64,000 bases of DNA from Nonlabens sp. YIK11. Its GTDB lineage: Bacteria > Bacteroidota > Bacteroidia > Flavobacteriales > Flavobacteriaceae. Made by a program: the position numbers and the translations under genes. Below the pieces are notes generated by a model. It did not search any database and was not told the origin of the DNA. It saw only the letters and a list, made by a program, of their open reading frames with translations. The DNA is taken from positions 2,148,001 through 2,212,000 of the forward strand of contig NZ_LBMJ01000001.1 of assembly GCF_001413925.1 (NCBI RefSeq), given 5' to 3'. Each line of letters opens with the position of its first letter. Positions within the stretch are counted from its first letter, which is position 1. Positions 49,404 through 57,723 of this stretch are shown here, one piece after another.

Positions 49404-51392
49404 ATGTCTTCAATTTCTTCTGGAATAGAATTAAATCAAATCAATCACGAGCTGGCTTTAGAACTATACAAAGGCATGCTATTACCCAGACTAGTAGAAG
49501 AAAAAATGCTCATCCTATTGCGCCAAGGCAGGATTTCAAAATGGTTCTCTGGCATAGGTCAAGAAGCGATCGCTGTAGGTGTGACTATGGCGATGCAATC
49601 TGATGAATACATTTTACCTATGCATAGAAACTTGGGTGTATTCACTTCAAGAGGCATCCCATTGTGGAAACTATTCGCACAGTGGCAGGGCAAGCTGGAA
49701 GGTTTTACAAAAGGTCGCGACCGCAGCTTCCATTTTGGAACTCAAGAGTACAAGATCATAGGAATGATTTCGCATCTGGGACCACAATTGGGTGTGGCAG
49801 ATGGTATCGCGCTTGCCCAAAAATTAAGAAATAGCCAAAAGGCTACCGTAGTTTTTACTGGTGAAGGTGGAACCAGCGAAGGCGATTTTCACGAGGCGCT
49901 CAACGTAGCCAGCGTTTGGGATCTTCCTGTTTTGTTTTGTATAGAGAACAACGGCTATGGACTTAGTACACCAACGTCAGAGCAATACCGCTGTGAAAAC
50001 CTAGCAGATCGCGCCATAGGTTATGGAATGGAATCGCACGTCATTGATGGCAATAATATCATCGAGGTGTATCATAAAACCTCGCAGATTCTGGAAGATA
50101 TGAGAAAGAATCCGCGGCCTGTTTTGATAGAATTTAAAACCTTTAGGAGACGTGGACATGAAGAGGCCAGCGGTACCAAATATGTTCCAGATGAGCTCAT
50201 GGATTACTGGGAACAGCGCGATCCAGTGCGCATGTTGGAGCAGGAACTTTTGGATAAACAATACATCACATCAGCAGACATCTTGGAATGGAGCGATGAG
50301 ATCAAGTCACAGATTGAAGATCATTTGAATATCGCTTTCGCGAAAGCGGAACCTAATTCCACCATAGAAAAAGAGTTGGCAGACGTCTACAAACCCGTCA
50401 CGTATAACAATACAACTTCTAACGGTGAAACGGAGAACATCAGGTTTGTGGATGCCATTCATAAAGGTTTGAAATCTGCCATGCGAGCGCATGAAGACCT
50501 GATCATCATGGGACAGGACATCGCAGATTATGGAGGTGTTTTTAAGATTACTGATGGCTTTCTTGAGGAATTTGGCAAGGATCGCGTGCGTAACACGCCT
50601 ATTTGTGAAAGCGCTATCGTAGAAGTGGCCATGGGATTGAGTATTGCTGGGATGAAGGCGGTTGTAGAAATGCAGTTTGCAGATTTTGTGAGCAGCGGAT
50701 TTAATCCTATCGTAAATTATCTGGCCAAATCCCATTACCGCTGGAATCAAAATGCAGATGTCGTGATCAGGATGCCTTGTGGTGCTGGTGTTGGCGCTGG
50801 TCCATTTCATTCCCAAACTAATGAATCCTGGTTCTATACCATTCCAGGTCTGAAAATTGTGTATCCATCCAGTCCAGCAGATGCAAAAGGATTATTGATC
50901 GCGGCCATCAATGACCCCAATCCTGTTCTTTACTTTGAGCACAAAGCTTTATACAGGTCTATTTATGGTGATGTGCCCATTGATGACGTAGAAATTGAAA
51001 TAGGAAAAGCCCGATTGGTTTGTGAAGGAAAAGATGCGACCATCATTACATATGGAGCCGCTGTGCATTGGGTATTACCGTTAATCGGCGATTTTGAAGA
51101 GACCATGGATGTGCTAGACTTGAGAACTTTATCGCCTCTAGACGTGGAAACCATTCTCACGAGTATCAAGAAAACCGGTCGAGTGTTGCTGGTCTCTGAA
51201 GATAATTTAACTGGTAGCGTTTCCAGTGATATTGCTTCTATGATAGGAGAAAGCTGTTTTGAATACCTGGACGCTCCAGTAATGAGGATAGGTAGTATCG
51301 ATACACCTATACCGTTCCATAAAGATCTGGAATCAGATTATTTACCGCAAAAGAGAATTAAGGAATCTCTTAAATCTTTGCTAGAGTACTAA
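49404..51392 (+). CDS. Branched-chain 2-oxoacid dehydrogenase E1, alpha-beta fusion
   Basis: A 662-residue thiamine-diphosphate enzyme with the alpha part (residues about 1-310, TPP motif GEGGTSEGDFHEAL...CIENNGYG) fused to the beta part (about 345-662, with GQDIADYGGVFKITDGF and PCGAGVGAGPFHSQ). It decarboxylates branched-chain 2-oxoacids with E2 and E3 partners not in this window. The joint region contains AFAKAEP, encoded by an exact palindrome copy (50333-50348). Products such as isovaleryl-CoA could prime the downstream polyketide cluster, but the gene has its own promoter and is common in Bacteroidota without that cluster. Confidence 0.92.
   Translation: MSSISSGIELNQINHELALELYKGMLLPRLVEEKMLILLRQGRISKWFSGIGQEAIAVGVTMAMQSDEYILPMHRNLGVFTSRGIPLWKLFAQWQGKLEGFTKGRDRSFHFGTQEYKIIGMISHLGPQLGVADGIALAQKLRNSQKATVVFTGEGGTSEGDFHEALNVASVWDLPVLFCIENNGYGLSTPTSEQYRCENLADRAIGYGMESHVIDGNNIIEVYHKTSQILEDMRKNPRPVLIEFKTFRRRGHEEASGTKYVPDELMDYWEQRDPVRMLEQELLDKQYITSADILEWSDEIKSQIEDHLNIAFAKAEPNSTIEKELADVYKPVTYNNTTSNGETENIRFVDAIHKGLKSAMRAHEDLIIMGQDIADYGGVFKITDGFLEEFGKDRVRNTPICESAIVEVAMGLSIAGMKAVVEMQFADFVSSGFNPIVNYLAKSHYRWNQNADVVIRMPCGAGVGAGPFHSQTNESWFYTIPGLKIVYPSSPADAKGLLIAAINDPNPVLYFEHKALYRSIYGDVPIDDVEIEIGKARLVCEGKDATIITYGAAVHWVLPLIGDFEETMDVLDLRTLSPLDVETILTSIKKTGRVLLVSEDNLTGSVSSDIASMIGESCFEYLDAPVMRIGSIDTPIPFHKDLESDYLPQKRIKESLKSLLEY
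50333..50348. repeat. Palindrome copy 13, exact
   Basis: Inside the fused E1 gene at the alpha-beta joint, read as AFAKA. Confidence 0.98.
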
Positions 51393-51461
51393 ACCTACTT
51401 TATAGAATTTTGCTAAATTTGGAAAAATTCCCCTAATCATTATAAACTAAATGTTACGATT

Positions 51462-51683
51462 ATGAAATTTATGGATGAAGCAGACAATTTTAGATATGTC
51501 CTTTGGTTCCTGACAATTCTCTTTTCTTTTTTAGTTTTCTTTGGTCCTAGTGAGGGCACATTGGGACGTACGGGAAGATTATTGTTAGGCCTTTTTGCAA
51601 GCCTATTGGTCATTTATTTGATTTTGAAAGTGATTCAGCGCAGATATTATTCTGATAAGGAAACTGAAGAAATTCAATCTTAA
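51462..51683 (+). CDS. Small two-helix membrane protein
   Basis: A 73-residue protein with two hydrophobic helices (about residues 10-28 and 43-62) separated by GPSEGTLGRTGR, and a charged C-terminal tail. No family recognised. It lies 69 bp after the E1 gene and 46 bp before the polyketide cluster, whose own promoter follows it. A link to either is not shown. Confidence 0.55.
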   Translation: MKFMDEADNFRYVLWFLTILFSFLVFFGPSEGTLGRTGRLLLGLFASLLVIYLILKVIQRRYYSDKETEEIQS

Positions 51684-51697
51684 CACATTCTCACCAC

Positions 51698-51725
51698 TTG
51701 ATACGCTGGATCACATCTATCTTTG
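51698..51725 (+). promoter_or_regulatory. Promoter of the type III PKS cluster
   Basis: TTG (51698-51700), 17 nt, then TATCTTTG (51718-51725). The GTG start at 51730 follows after only 4 nt, so the transcript should begin at or next to the start codon. Confidence 0.7.
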
Positions 51726-51729
51726 AGAT

Positions 51730-52845
51730 GTGACTACCCACTACGATATCATTATTTGCGGCGGCGGCCTATCAGGACTTTTTGCTGCCGTTTCTTTATC
51801 CCATCAATTTAAAGTCTTGGTCATCGATCCAGACGAATATCCACGCCATAAGATGTGTGGAGAATATTTAAGTGCTGAAGTTTACGGTTTACTTAAAAGT
51901 CAAGGAATAGACCTAGACGAATTGACTCCAGCAAAAATTTCTGATTTTGAAATAACCCTTCGCAACGGTAGCCGTATCACATCACCATTACCGCTAGGAG
52001 GCTATGGAATTTCACGGCATCATCTGGATCACTCACTTTATCAAATAGCAAAGAAGCGATGCGATTTTGTGAAAGACCGAGTGGTGGATTTACAATCTGC
52101 TGGTGAGATTCAAACAGTCATCACGGCAACAGATTCTTATATCTGTAACCAAGTCATTGTCGCAACAGGAAAACGATCGATTCTAGATAAAAAATTACAA
52201 CGAGACTTTATTCAATCCAAATCAGAATGGCTTGCGGTCAAAATGCATTATCAGTTTGACATGCCCAGTGATAAAGTAGAGCTCCACAATTTTGAAGGTG
52301 GTTATGCTGGCCTTTCACAAGTGGAAACAGGCGCTGTGAACTTGTGTTATTTGACGAGTTATAAGTCTTTTAAAAAGTTCAAGGATATTGACACTTTTCA
52401 GCGTGAGGTTATGAGCAGGAATGAGAACCTGAAGCAATTCTTTGAAACAGCGACTCCTGTATGGGACAAACCCATTGCCATCTCACAGATTTCCTTTGGT
52501 ACCAAAGAAATTAAAAACACTGATTTTCTTTTTATAGGTGACAGTGCTGGTTTGATTCATCCTTTATGCGGGAACGGCATGGCGATGGCCATTCACAGTG
52601 CGCATATCGCAACTAAACAAGTCACCGAATACCTGCAAGGTAAAACAGACAGACCTGGCATGATGGCATCCTATTCCAAAGAATGGAACAAAGTGTTCCA
52701 ATCCAGAATGAGATATGGCAGCTGGATCCAGAAAATATTGATTCATGAAAAATGGACCCGTAGGATGTATTTCCTACTTTCTAAACTACCTTTCCTAATG
52801 CCCATGATCATTAAGAAAACACACGGTAAATCAGTCCAGCTTTGA
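51730..52845 (+). CDS. FAD-dependent oxidoreductase of the polyketide cluster
   Basis: A 371-residue flavoprotein of the geranylgeranyl-reductase/PHBH-like superfamily: N-terminal IIICGGGLSGLFAAVSL, a PRHKMCGEYLS active-site segment, and LFIGDSAGLIHPLCGNGMAMAIHSA near residue 265-290. It could hydroxylate an aromatic ring or reduce a double bond. The start must be the GTG at 51730, since ATG 51728 is followed at once by a stop; it is 4 nt from the -7 box. It overlaps the methyltransferase gene by 4 bp. By analogy with the flavoprotein of the Streptomyces phenolic-lipid srs operon, hydroxylation is the favoured guess. Confidence 0.88.
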   Translation: MTTHYDIIICGGGLSGLFAAVSLSHQFKVLVIDPDEYPRHKMCGEYLSAEVYGLLKSQGIDLDELTPAKISDFEITLRNGSRITSPLPLGGYGISRHHLDHSLYQIAKKRCDFVKDRVVDLQSAGEIQTVITATDSYICNQVIVATGKRSILDKKLQRDFIQSKSEWLAVKMHYQFDMPSDKVELHNFEGGYAGLSQVETGAVNLCYLTSYKSFKKFKDIDTFQREVMSRNENLKQFFETATPVWDKPIAISQISFGTKEIKNTDFLFIGDSAGLIHPLCGNGMAMAIHSAHIATKQVTEYLQGKTDRPGMMASYSKEWNKVFQSRMRYGSWIQKILIHEKWTRRMYFLLSKLPFLMPMIIKKTHGKSVQL

Positions 52846-53558
52846 GATTTAATTACAATAAACGAAACACAGAAGCCGAGTGGATGGACGACCCTTCACT
52901 GGATCCAAACATCTTGGATACGGCGGTGGCAGACATTAATTTGTGCAACACCTTTCTTGGCGGTTACCAGTTCACAAAAAAGGCCATTCTGGATATCATC
53001 AAGCAAAATCCTCAGAAAAACTACCGCATTATTGATGTAGGATGTAGTGATGGCGCGATGTTGCGGTATTTGAAAAAGGAATTGCCGCAATATGAATTAG
53101 ACCTTCTAGGCGTTGATCTAAGCAGCCGTTCTATAGAAAATGCCACGGAGAAGAGCAGAGGTATTGAAGGAGTTCGCTTTCGCGAAAGCGATATTTTCAA
53201 AACACCTTTAAAAGAACTAGAATGTGATATCGTGCTGGTAACATTGACCTTGCATCATTTTGGTGAAGATGTGATTCTGGATTTTCTCAAGCGTTTCATG
53301 CAAATGGCTGGTCTGGCAGTAATTATAAATGACCTTCATAGACATCCAGTGGCTTATGGTTTCTTTAAATTTTTAAGCCCTATTTTTATACGTAATGAGA
53401 TCTCGATCCATGATGGATTGATTTCAGTGGCCTCAGGTTTTAGACGTGCAGATTTTGAGCGATACACCGCGGCACTGGAAATAGATGATGACCGATTGAT
53501 ATGGAAGTGGTCGTTCCGTTATATATGGATCATACCAACACATGGGCGTAAAAATTAA
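52842..53558 (+). CDS. SAM-dependent methyltransferase of the polyketide cluster
   Basis: A 238-residue class I methyltransferase: motif I IIDVGCSDGAML near residue 64, an acidic motif II after LLGVDLSS, and LVTLTLHHF as post-motif. It starts with TTG overlapping the previous stop (TTGA). The palindrome at 53175-53190 is read as RFRES in VRFRESDIF, directly where the family has a short strand before the adenine pocket. It ends 17 bp inside the PKS gene. Methylation of a phenolic oxygen or carbon of the polyketide is the natural inference. Confidence 0.87.
   Translation: MRFNYNKRNTEAEWMDDPSLDPNILDTAVADINLCNTFLGGYQFTKKAILDIIKQNPQKNYRIIDVGCSDGAMLRYLKKELPQYELDLLGVDLSSRSIENATEKSRGIEGVRFRESDIFKTPLKELECDIVLVTLTLHHFGEDVILDFLKRFMQMAGLAVIINDLHRHPVAYGFFKFLSPIFIRNEISIHDGLISVASGFRRADFERYTAALEIDDDRLIWKWSFRYIWIIPTHGRKN
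53175..53190. repeat. Palindrome copy 14, exact
   Basis: Inside the cluster methyltransferase gene, read as RFRES. Confidence 0.98.
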
Positions 53559-54597
53559 GAGCGTTGCCACGGTAACACCGCAGTATTATAAAGAAACCGC
53601 AGAAATTCTTCCTTTTGTAGAGACTTGGCTTGCAGATCAGGACGAACGTCTGCGTCGCAAGACCATCAAGATTTTTGAAGGCGCTGCAGTGGATAAACGT
53701 TATTCTATTATGGATCCCATCGAGGTGTTCACGAGAACATCCTTTGAGGATCGTAACGAGATTTATAGGCGAGAAGTCGTCCCACTAGCTAGACGCGCTG
53801 TTGAGAAGGCACTGGAAAAGGCCAGCTGGAACGCTCAAGATCTGGATTATATCATCACGGTAAGTTGTACGGGAATCATGATACCATCCATCGATGCCTA
53901 TTTGATCAATGAATTGGACATGCGACAGGATATTGTACGCTTACCAGTAACCGAAATGGGCTGTGTCGCAGGTATTTCTGGATTGATCTATGCCGATAAT
54001 TTTCTGCGAGCCAATCCCAACAAAAAAGCCGCTGTGGTTGCGATAGAAGCGCCTACAGCAACCTTCCAACTCAATGACTACTCCATGGCAAACATGGTGA
54101 GTGCGGCTATCTTTGGAGATGGTTGCGCCTGTGTGTTGCTCTCCTCAAACGAAGATGAAACCGGTCCTACCATAAAAGGTCACGAGATGTACCATTTTCC
54201 AGATGCTACGCATATGATGGGTTTTGACCTGGTCAATAGTGGTCTTAAAATGGTACTCGACAAAGAAGTTCCTGAAACCATCGCCTCTCATTTTCCCGCT
54301 ATTATCCATCCATTTTTAAAAAAGCACGGACTAGAAATAGCAGATGTTGATCATCTCATTTTTCATCCTGGAGGTAAAAAAATAGTACAAACTGTGGAAG
54401 CCCTTTTTAGCAAGTTGGGTAAAAATATTGATGATACTAAAGAAGTTTTGCGACTTTACGGCAATATGAGTAGTGCCACGGTTTTATTTGTGTTGGACCG
54501 TTTTATGAATAGAAAAGATGTTGCTAAAGGCGATTTAGGTTTAATGTTGAGTTTTGGTCCAGGATTTACCGCACAAAGAATTTTGCTGGAATGGTAA
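53542..54597 (+). CDS. Type III polyketide synthase (chalcone/stilbene synthase family)
   Basis: A 351-residue type III PKS. The catalytic cysteine is C141 in VTEMGCVAGISGL; the histidine lies in DHLIFHPGGKKIV and the asparagine in LYGNMSSATVLFVLD, giving the Cys-His-Asn triad. Such enzymes extend an acyl starter with malonyl-CoA and cyclise it into resorcinols, pyrones or phloroglucinols. Neighbouring carrier and fatty-acid-type enzymes imply a fatty acyl starter, so an alkylresorcinol or alkylpyrone product is inferred. It overlaps the methyltransferase gene by 17 bp and the reductase gene by 7 bp. Confidence 0.93.
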   Translation: MGVKIKSVATVTPQYYKETAEILPFVETWLADQDERLRRKTIKIFEGAAVDKRYSIMDPIEVFTRTSFEDRNEIYRREVVPLARRAVEKALEKASWNAQDLDYIITVSCTGIMIPSIDAYLINELDMRQDIVRLPVTEMGCVAGISGLIYADNFLRANPNKKAAVVAIEAPTATFQLNDYSMANMVSAAIFGDGCACVLLSSNEDETGPTIKGHEMYHFPDATHMMGFDLVNSGLKMVLDKEVPETIASHFPAIIHPFLKKHGLEIADVDHLIFHPGGKKIVQTVEALFSKLGKNIDDTKEVLRLYGNMSSATVLFVLDRFMNRKDVAKGDLGLMLSFGPGFTAQRILLEW

Positions 54598-55370
54598 AAG
54601 ATCTGGAACAAAAATATGGTTTAATTCTGGGTGGCAGTAGCGGTTTAGGCTATGCTACAGCCGTTAAATGTGCCAACCACGGCATGAAGTTGATCGTTAT
54701 CTATCGTTCAGGTAGAGCACAACAAGAAGCTATAAGTCAGTGTTTTGATAATTTAGAAAACAGTACAGATCATTTGTTTATCAATGCAGATGCCACGAAT
54801 GATCTTAAGATTCCAACGTTGATAGAACAGATCAAAAAGCATCTGGGCAACAACAAGCTATTTCTTTTTTTGCACAGCATCTCTAAGGGAAATTTAAAAC
54901 CATTGACAGGCGAGCATCAACTCACTCCAGCAGACTTTGCCCAGACCATCCATTCCATGGGAATCAATTACTATAGCTGGACTCAACAATTGATCTCCAA
55001 TAATCTTATGGCATCAACGGCTAGATTTTTGAGTTTTACTAGTGAAGGCAACCACAAGCCCATGAAAGGTTATGCAGCTGTAAGTGCCGCCAAAGCCACG
55101 CTGGAAGCTCTAACCAGGAATATGGCACTGGAATACGCACCACTGGGAATCACTACGAATTGCATACAAGCTGGCGTGACAGATACTGAAAGCCTCCAGC
55201 GCATACCCATGTATGAAGAACTCAAGAAAAACAGCCTGCAGCGCAATCCCATGAACCGCTTGACCCAGCCGCAAGACGTGGCTAACTTGGTCTATTTACT
55301 TTGCCGTCCAGAAGCTGCATTTATCAATGGTAGCGTACTAAAAGTCGATGGTGGCGAGTCTTTAACCTAA
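54591..55370 (+). CDS. FabL/FabI-like enoyl-ACP reductase (SDR fold)
   Basis: A 259-residue short-chain dehydrogenase. The nucleotide motif is GGSSGLGYATAV. The catalytic pair is Y and K with six residues between (YAAVSAAK), the spacing of enoyl-ACP reductases, instead of the YxxxK of ketoreductases. The end VDGGESLT and the TNCIQAGVTDTESL segment resemble FabL. It is thus best seen as the enoyl reductase of a dedicated fatty-acid elongation cycle, not a FabG. It overlaps the PKS gene by 7 bp. Confidence 0.8.
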   Translation: MVKDLEQKYGLILGGSSGLGYATAVKCANHGMKLIVIYRSGRAQQEAISQCFDNLENSTDHLFINADATNDLKIPTLIEQIKKHLGNNKLFLFLHSISKGNLKPLTGEHQLTPADFAQTIHSMGINYYSWTQQLISNNLMASTARFLSFTSEGNHKPMKGYAAVSAAKATLEALTRNMALEYAPLGITTNCIQAGVTDTESLQRIPMYEELKKNSLQRNPMNRLTQPQDVANLVYLLCRPEAAFINGSVLKVDGGESLT

Positions 55371-55375
55371 AAATT

Positions 55376-55846
55376 ATGTTGCTTTCAGAAAAGGAAAAAA
55401 TAGTGGCCAACCTGCCTTATGGCGATGGTTTCAAGTTTGTCGATCAACTCCTGGAACTCACTGATGATCATGTGATTGGGATATATCGCTTTCGCGAAAG
55501 CGAATACTTCTACAAACACCATTTTACCAACAAACCCGTCACACCAGGCGTCATTCTACAGGAATGTATGGCGCAAATTGGTCTAGCCTGCCTCGGAAGC
55601 TATTTACTTAAGGATCAACCGTCAAAACCTCAATTTGTCTTTACAGAAGCTCACGTCCATTTTTTGAATCAGGTACTGCCTGGAACCACGGTGATCGTAA
55701 GCGCCAAAAAGGAATATTTTCGATTTAATAAGCTTAAAGTTGTCGTTCAAATGCTGGATGAGAACGAACAAAAAATCGCCGAAGGCTGGATGAGTGGTAT
55801 GATTCTCAATCAACCGCATGATTCAGGTGACCAACCGAATCAGTAA
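55376..55846 (+). CDS. FabZ-like 3-hydroxyacyl-ACP dehydratase of the cluster
   Basis: A 156-residue hotdog protein. HHFTNKPVTPGVILQECMAQIG is the FabZ-type signature with the catalytic histidine and a glutamate in the expected place. It should dehydrate 3-hydroxyacyl-ACP bound to the cluster carrier. The palindrome at 55487-55502 is read as RFRES in YRFRESEYFYKHHF, only a few residues before the catalytic histidine. It lies 5 bp after the reductase gene and 80 bp before the ketosynthase gene. Confidence 0.88.
   Translation: MLLSEKEKIVANLPYGDGFKFVDQLLELTDDHVIGIYRFRESEYFYKHHFTNKPVTPGVILQECMAQIGLACLGSYLLKDQPSKPQFVFTEAHVHFLNQVLPGTTVIVSAKKEYFRFNKLKVVVQMLDENEQKIAEGWMSGMILNQPHDSGDQPNQ
55487..55502. 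repeat. Palindrome copy 15, exact
   Basis: Inside the FabZ-like gene, read as RFRES. Confidence 0.98.
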
Positions 55847-55926
55847 ATGTGGAATATCATCTTGAAATCTCCTTCTGCTAATTACAATAATCGGTTTTCT
55901 CCCATTTTGTTTCTAGCTTAGCACTT

Positions 55927-57213
55927 ATGAATTCTCAAAAATCGGGTAGAGTAGTGGTCACTGGATTAGGTGTTGTGGCGCCTAACGCTGTTGGGGTTTC
56001 CGCTTTCGCGAAAGCGTTACAGCAAGGAACCAGCGGTATAAGATTCCAACAACAATTAACCGATTTAAACTTTGGGTGCCAGGTGGCTGGAACTCCGCAA
56101 GTGACTCAAGAACAAATCGATCAATATCTCACGCCGCTACAGCAGCGTGGTTTTAAAGCGAGCGGCATGCTCTATGGTATTATCGCTGGTAAACAAGCTT
56201 TTGAAGATGCTGGTTTGAGTATCGCTCCTAAGGAACAAGCTTTAGAAGATTTCGGGATCATTTTTGGAACCGGTCAAAGCGGTGGCGAGAAGTTTAGGGA
56301 AGCGATTCATCTTATTGATGATGCTAAAGTACGCAGATTGGGCAGTACGAGTGTGATCCAGACCATGAGCAGTGGTATTAGCGCCTGGCTTGCAGGTGAA
56401 TTGGGCGCAGGAAATATGGTAACGAGTAATTCCAGTGCTTGTTCTACAGGAACCGAGGCGCTGATCATGGGTTATGAACGTATTGCTGCCGGTAAAGCTA
56501 GACAGATGCTCGTGGGATCTACCAGTGATTCAGGACCTTACATTTGGGGTGGATTTGATGCGATGCGCATTTTGCCCACACATTATAATGAGAATCCAGA
56601 ACAGGCGAGCAGACCGTTTGCGGCGGACGCTGCTGGATTTGTTCCAGGATCTGGTGCTGGAGCTATTTTGTTGGAAAGCTTGGAATCTGCTTTGGATCGC
56701 GGCGCCAAGATTTATTGCGAAGTTTTAGGCGGCGCTATTAATGCTGGTGGTCATCGTGGTGATGGCAGCATGACGGCACCTAATGGTGCGGCTGTTCAAA
56801 AAGTCATACGACAATCATTGAAAGATGCTGGAATTGATGCGAGTGAAGTGGATGCCATCAATGGACATGTCACCGCTACAGGAAAAGATGCCTATGAAGT
56901 GATGAATTGGTCCAAAGCCTTAGACCGATCAGGAACGGATTTCCCGTTTATGAACAGCTTTAAGTCGAGTATTGGACACTGTCTTGCCGCAGCTGGAAGT
57001 ATTGAATTGGTAGGTAGTATACTTCAGACCCAGGAACAGCAGATTTTTAAAAACAATAATTTAAACGTATTGCACCCAGAAATCGCTGAATTGGTGGATC
57101 CCGCCAAAATCCCAAATGAAACCATAACCACTAAGATTGATGTGCTATTGAAGGCAAGTTTTGGATTTGGAGATGTTAATGCATGCACTGTTCTGGCCAG
57201 GTTTAAGGACTGA
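55927..57213 (+). CDS. FabF-like beta-ketoacyl-ACP synthase of the cluster
   Basis: A 428-residue KAS with catalytic cysteine in SSACSTGTEAL, and histidines in INGHVTATGKDAYE and SFKSSIGHCLAAAGS, giving the Cys-His-His triad. It elongates acyl-ACP with malonyl-ACP. The palindrome at 56001-56016 is read as AFAKAL close to the N-terminus (VSAFAKALQQG), matching a helix that commonly begins F-x-x-A-L in KAS proteins. A TAGCTTAG sequence lies 5 nt before its ATG, a weak promoter hint. Confidence 0.92.
   Translation: MNSQKSGRVVVTGLGVVAPNAVGVSAFAKALQQGTSGIRFQQQLTDLNFGCQVAGTPQVTQEQIDQYLTPLQQRGFKASGMLYGIIAGKQAFEDAGLSIAPKEQALEDFGIIFGTGQSGGEKFREAIHLIDDAKVRRLGSTSVIQTMSSGISAWLAGELGAGNMVTSNSSACSTGTEALIMGYERIAAGKARQMLVGSTSDSGPYIWGGFDAMRILPTHYNENPEQASRPFAADAAGFVPGSGAGAILLESLESALDRGAKIYCEVLGGAINAGGHRGDGSMTAPNGAAVQKVIRQSLKDAGIDASEVDAINGHVTATGKDAYEVMNWSKALDRSGTDFPFMNSFKSSIGHCLAAAGSIELVGSILQTQEQQIFKNNNLNVLHPEIAELVDPAKIPNETITTKIDVLLKASFGFGDVNACTVLARFKD
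56001..56016. repeat. Palindrome copy 16, exact
   Basis: Inside the FabF-like gene, read as AFAKA. Confidence 0.98.
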
Positions 57214-57260
57214 TCTAAAGAACTTCATTAAAATAAAAGTTGATAACTGGACTTGCTCTA

Positions 57261-57291
57261 TTTGTTGATGCAAGGCAAATGGGTATCTTTC
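57261..57291 (+). promoter_or_regulatory. Possible internal promoter for the acyl carrier protein
   Basis: TTTG (57261-57264), 19 nt, TATCTTTC (57284-57291; one mismatch to TAnnTTTG). It is 15 nt before the ATG at 57307 and would let the carrier be made in excess. Confidence 0.45.
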
Positions 57292-57306
57292 AAAATAAAA
57301 AGCTAG

Positions 57307-57555
57307 ATGACTAAAGAAGAAATACAGGACAAACTCTATTCCATCGTAAAAATCTATTTGCCTCAAGATGTTGATGCAAGCGCAATCCAGCCAAACAGTC
57401 ACTTAATGAATGATTTAAACATCAATAGCGCCCATCTAGTAGACGTGGCCCTAGATGTTGAAGATGCTTTTGATATCACACTGGATGAAAAAGACATGGA
57501 AGAAATGCAAACCGTCAACGACGCTATACGGATCGTGCAGAAGAAAACGGCTTGA
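57307..57555 (+). CDS. Acyl carrier protein of the cluster
   Basis: An 82-residue carrier protein with the phosphopantetheine serine at residue 41 in LNDLNINSAHLVD (here MNDLNINSAHLVD); the usual DSLD is changed to NSAH. This is a specialised carrier and not the housekeeping AcpP, whose motif is DSLD. It should carry the growing acyl chain for the ketosynthase, dehydratase and reductase and pass it to the type III PKS. It lies 93 bp after the ketosynthase gene, the largest gap in the cluster. Confidence 0.9.
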   Translation: MTKEEIQDKLYSIVKIYLPQDVDASAIQPNSHLMNDLNINSAHLVDVALDVEDAFDITLDEKDMEEMQTVNDAIRIVQKKTA

Positions 57556-57723
57556 TTTGAAATTTAGAATTTGATAAATTATCAATTGCCAAAATCATTT
57601 TTCCATAATTTGGCTATACATTCTTTGGAAAAACTGAAATTCAGTACGTATATCTACAATATTTAACGTAATCTTTAAGTATATATTCGGCAATCAAGAT
57701 GTGCTGTAGTACCTTAGCGTACT

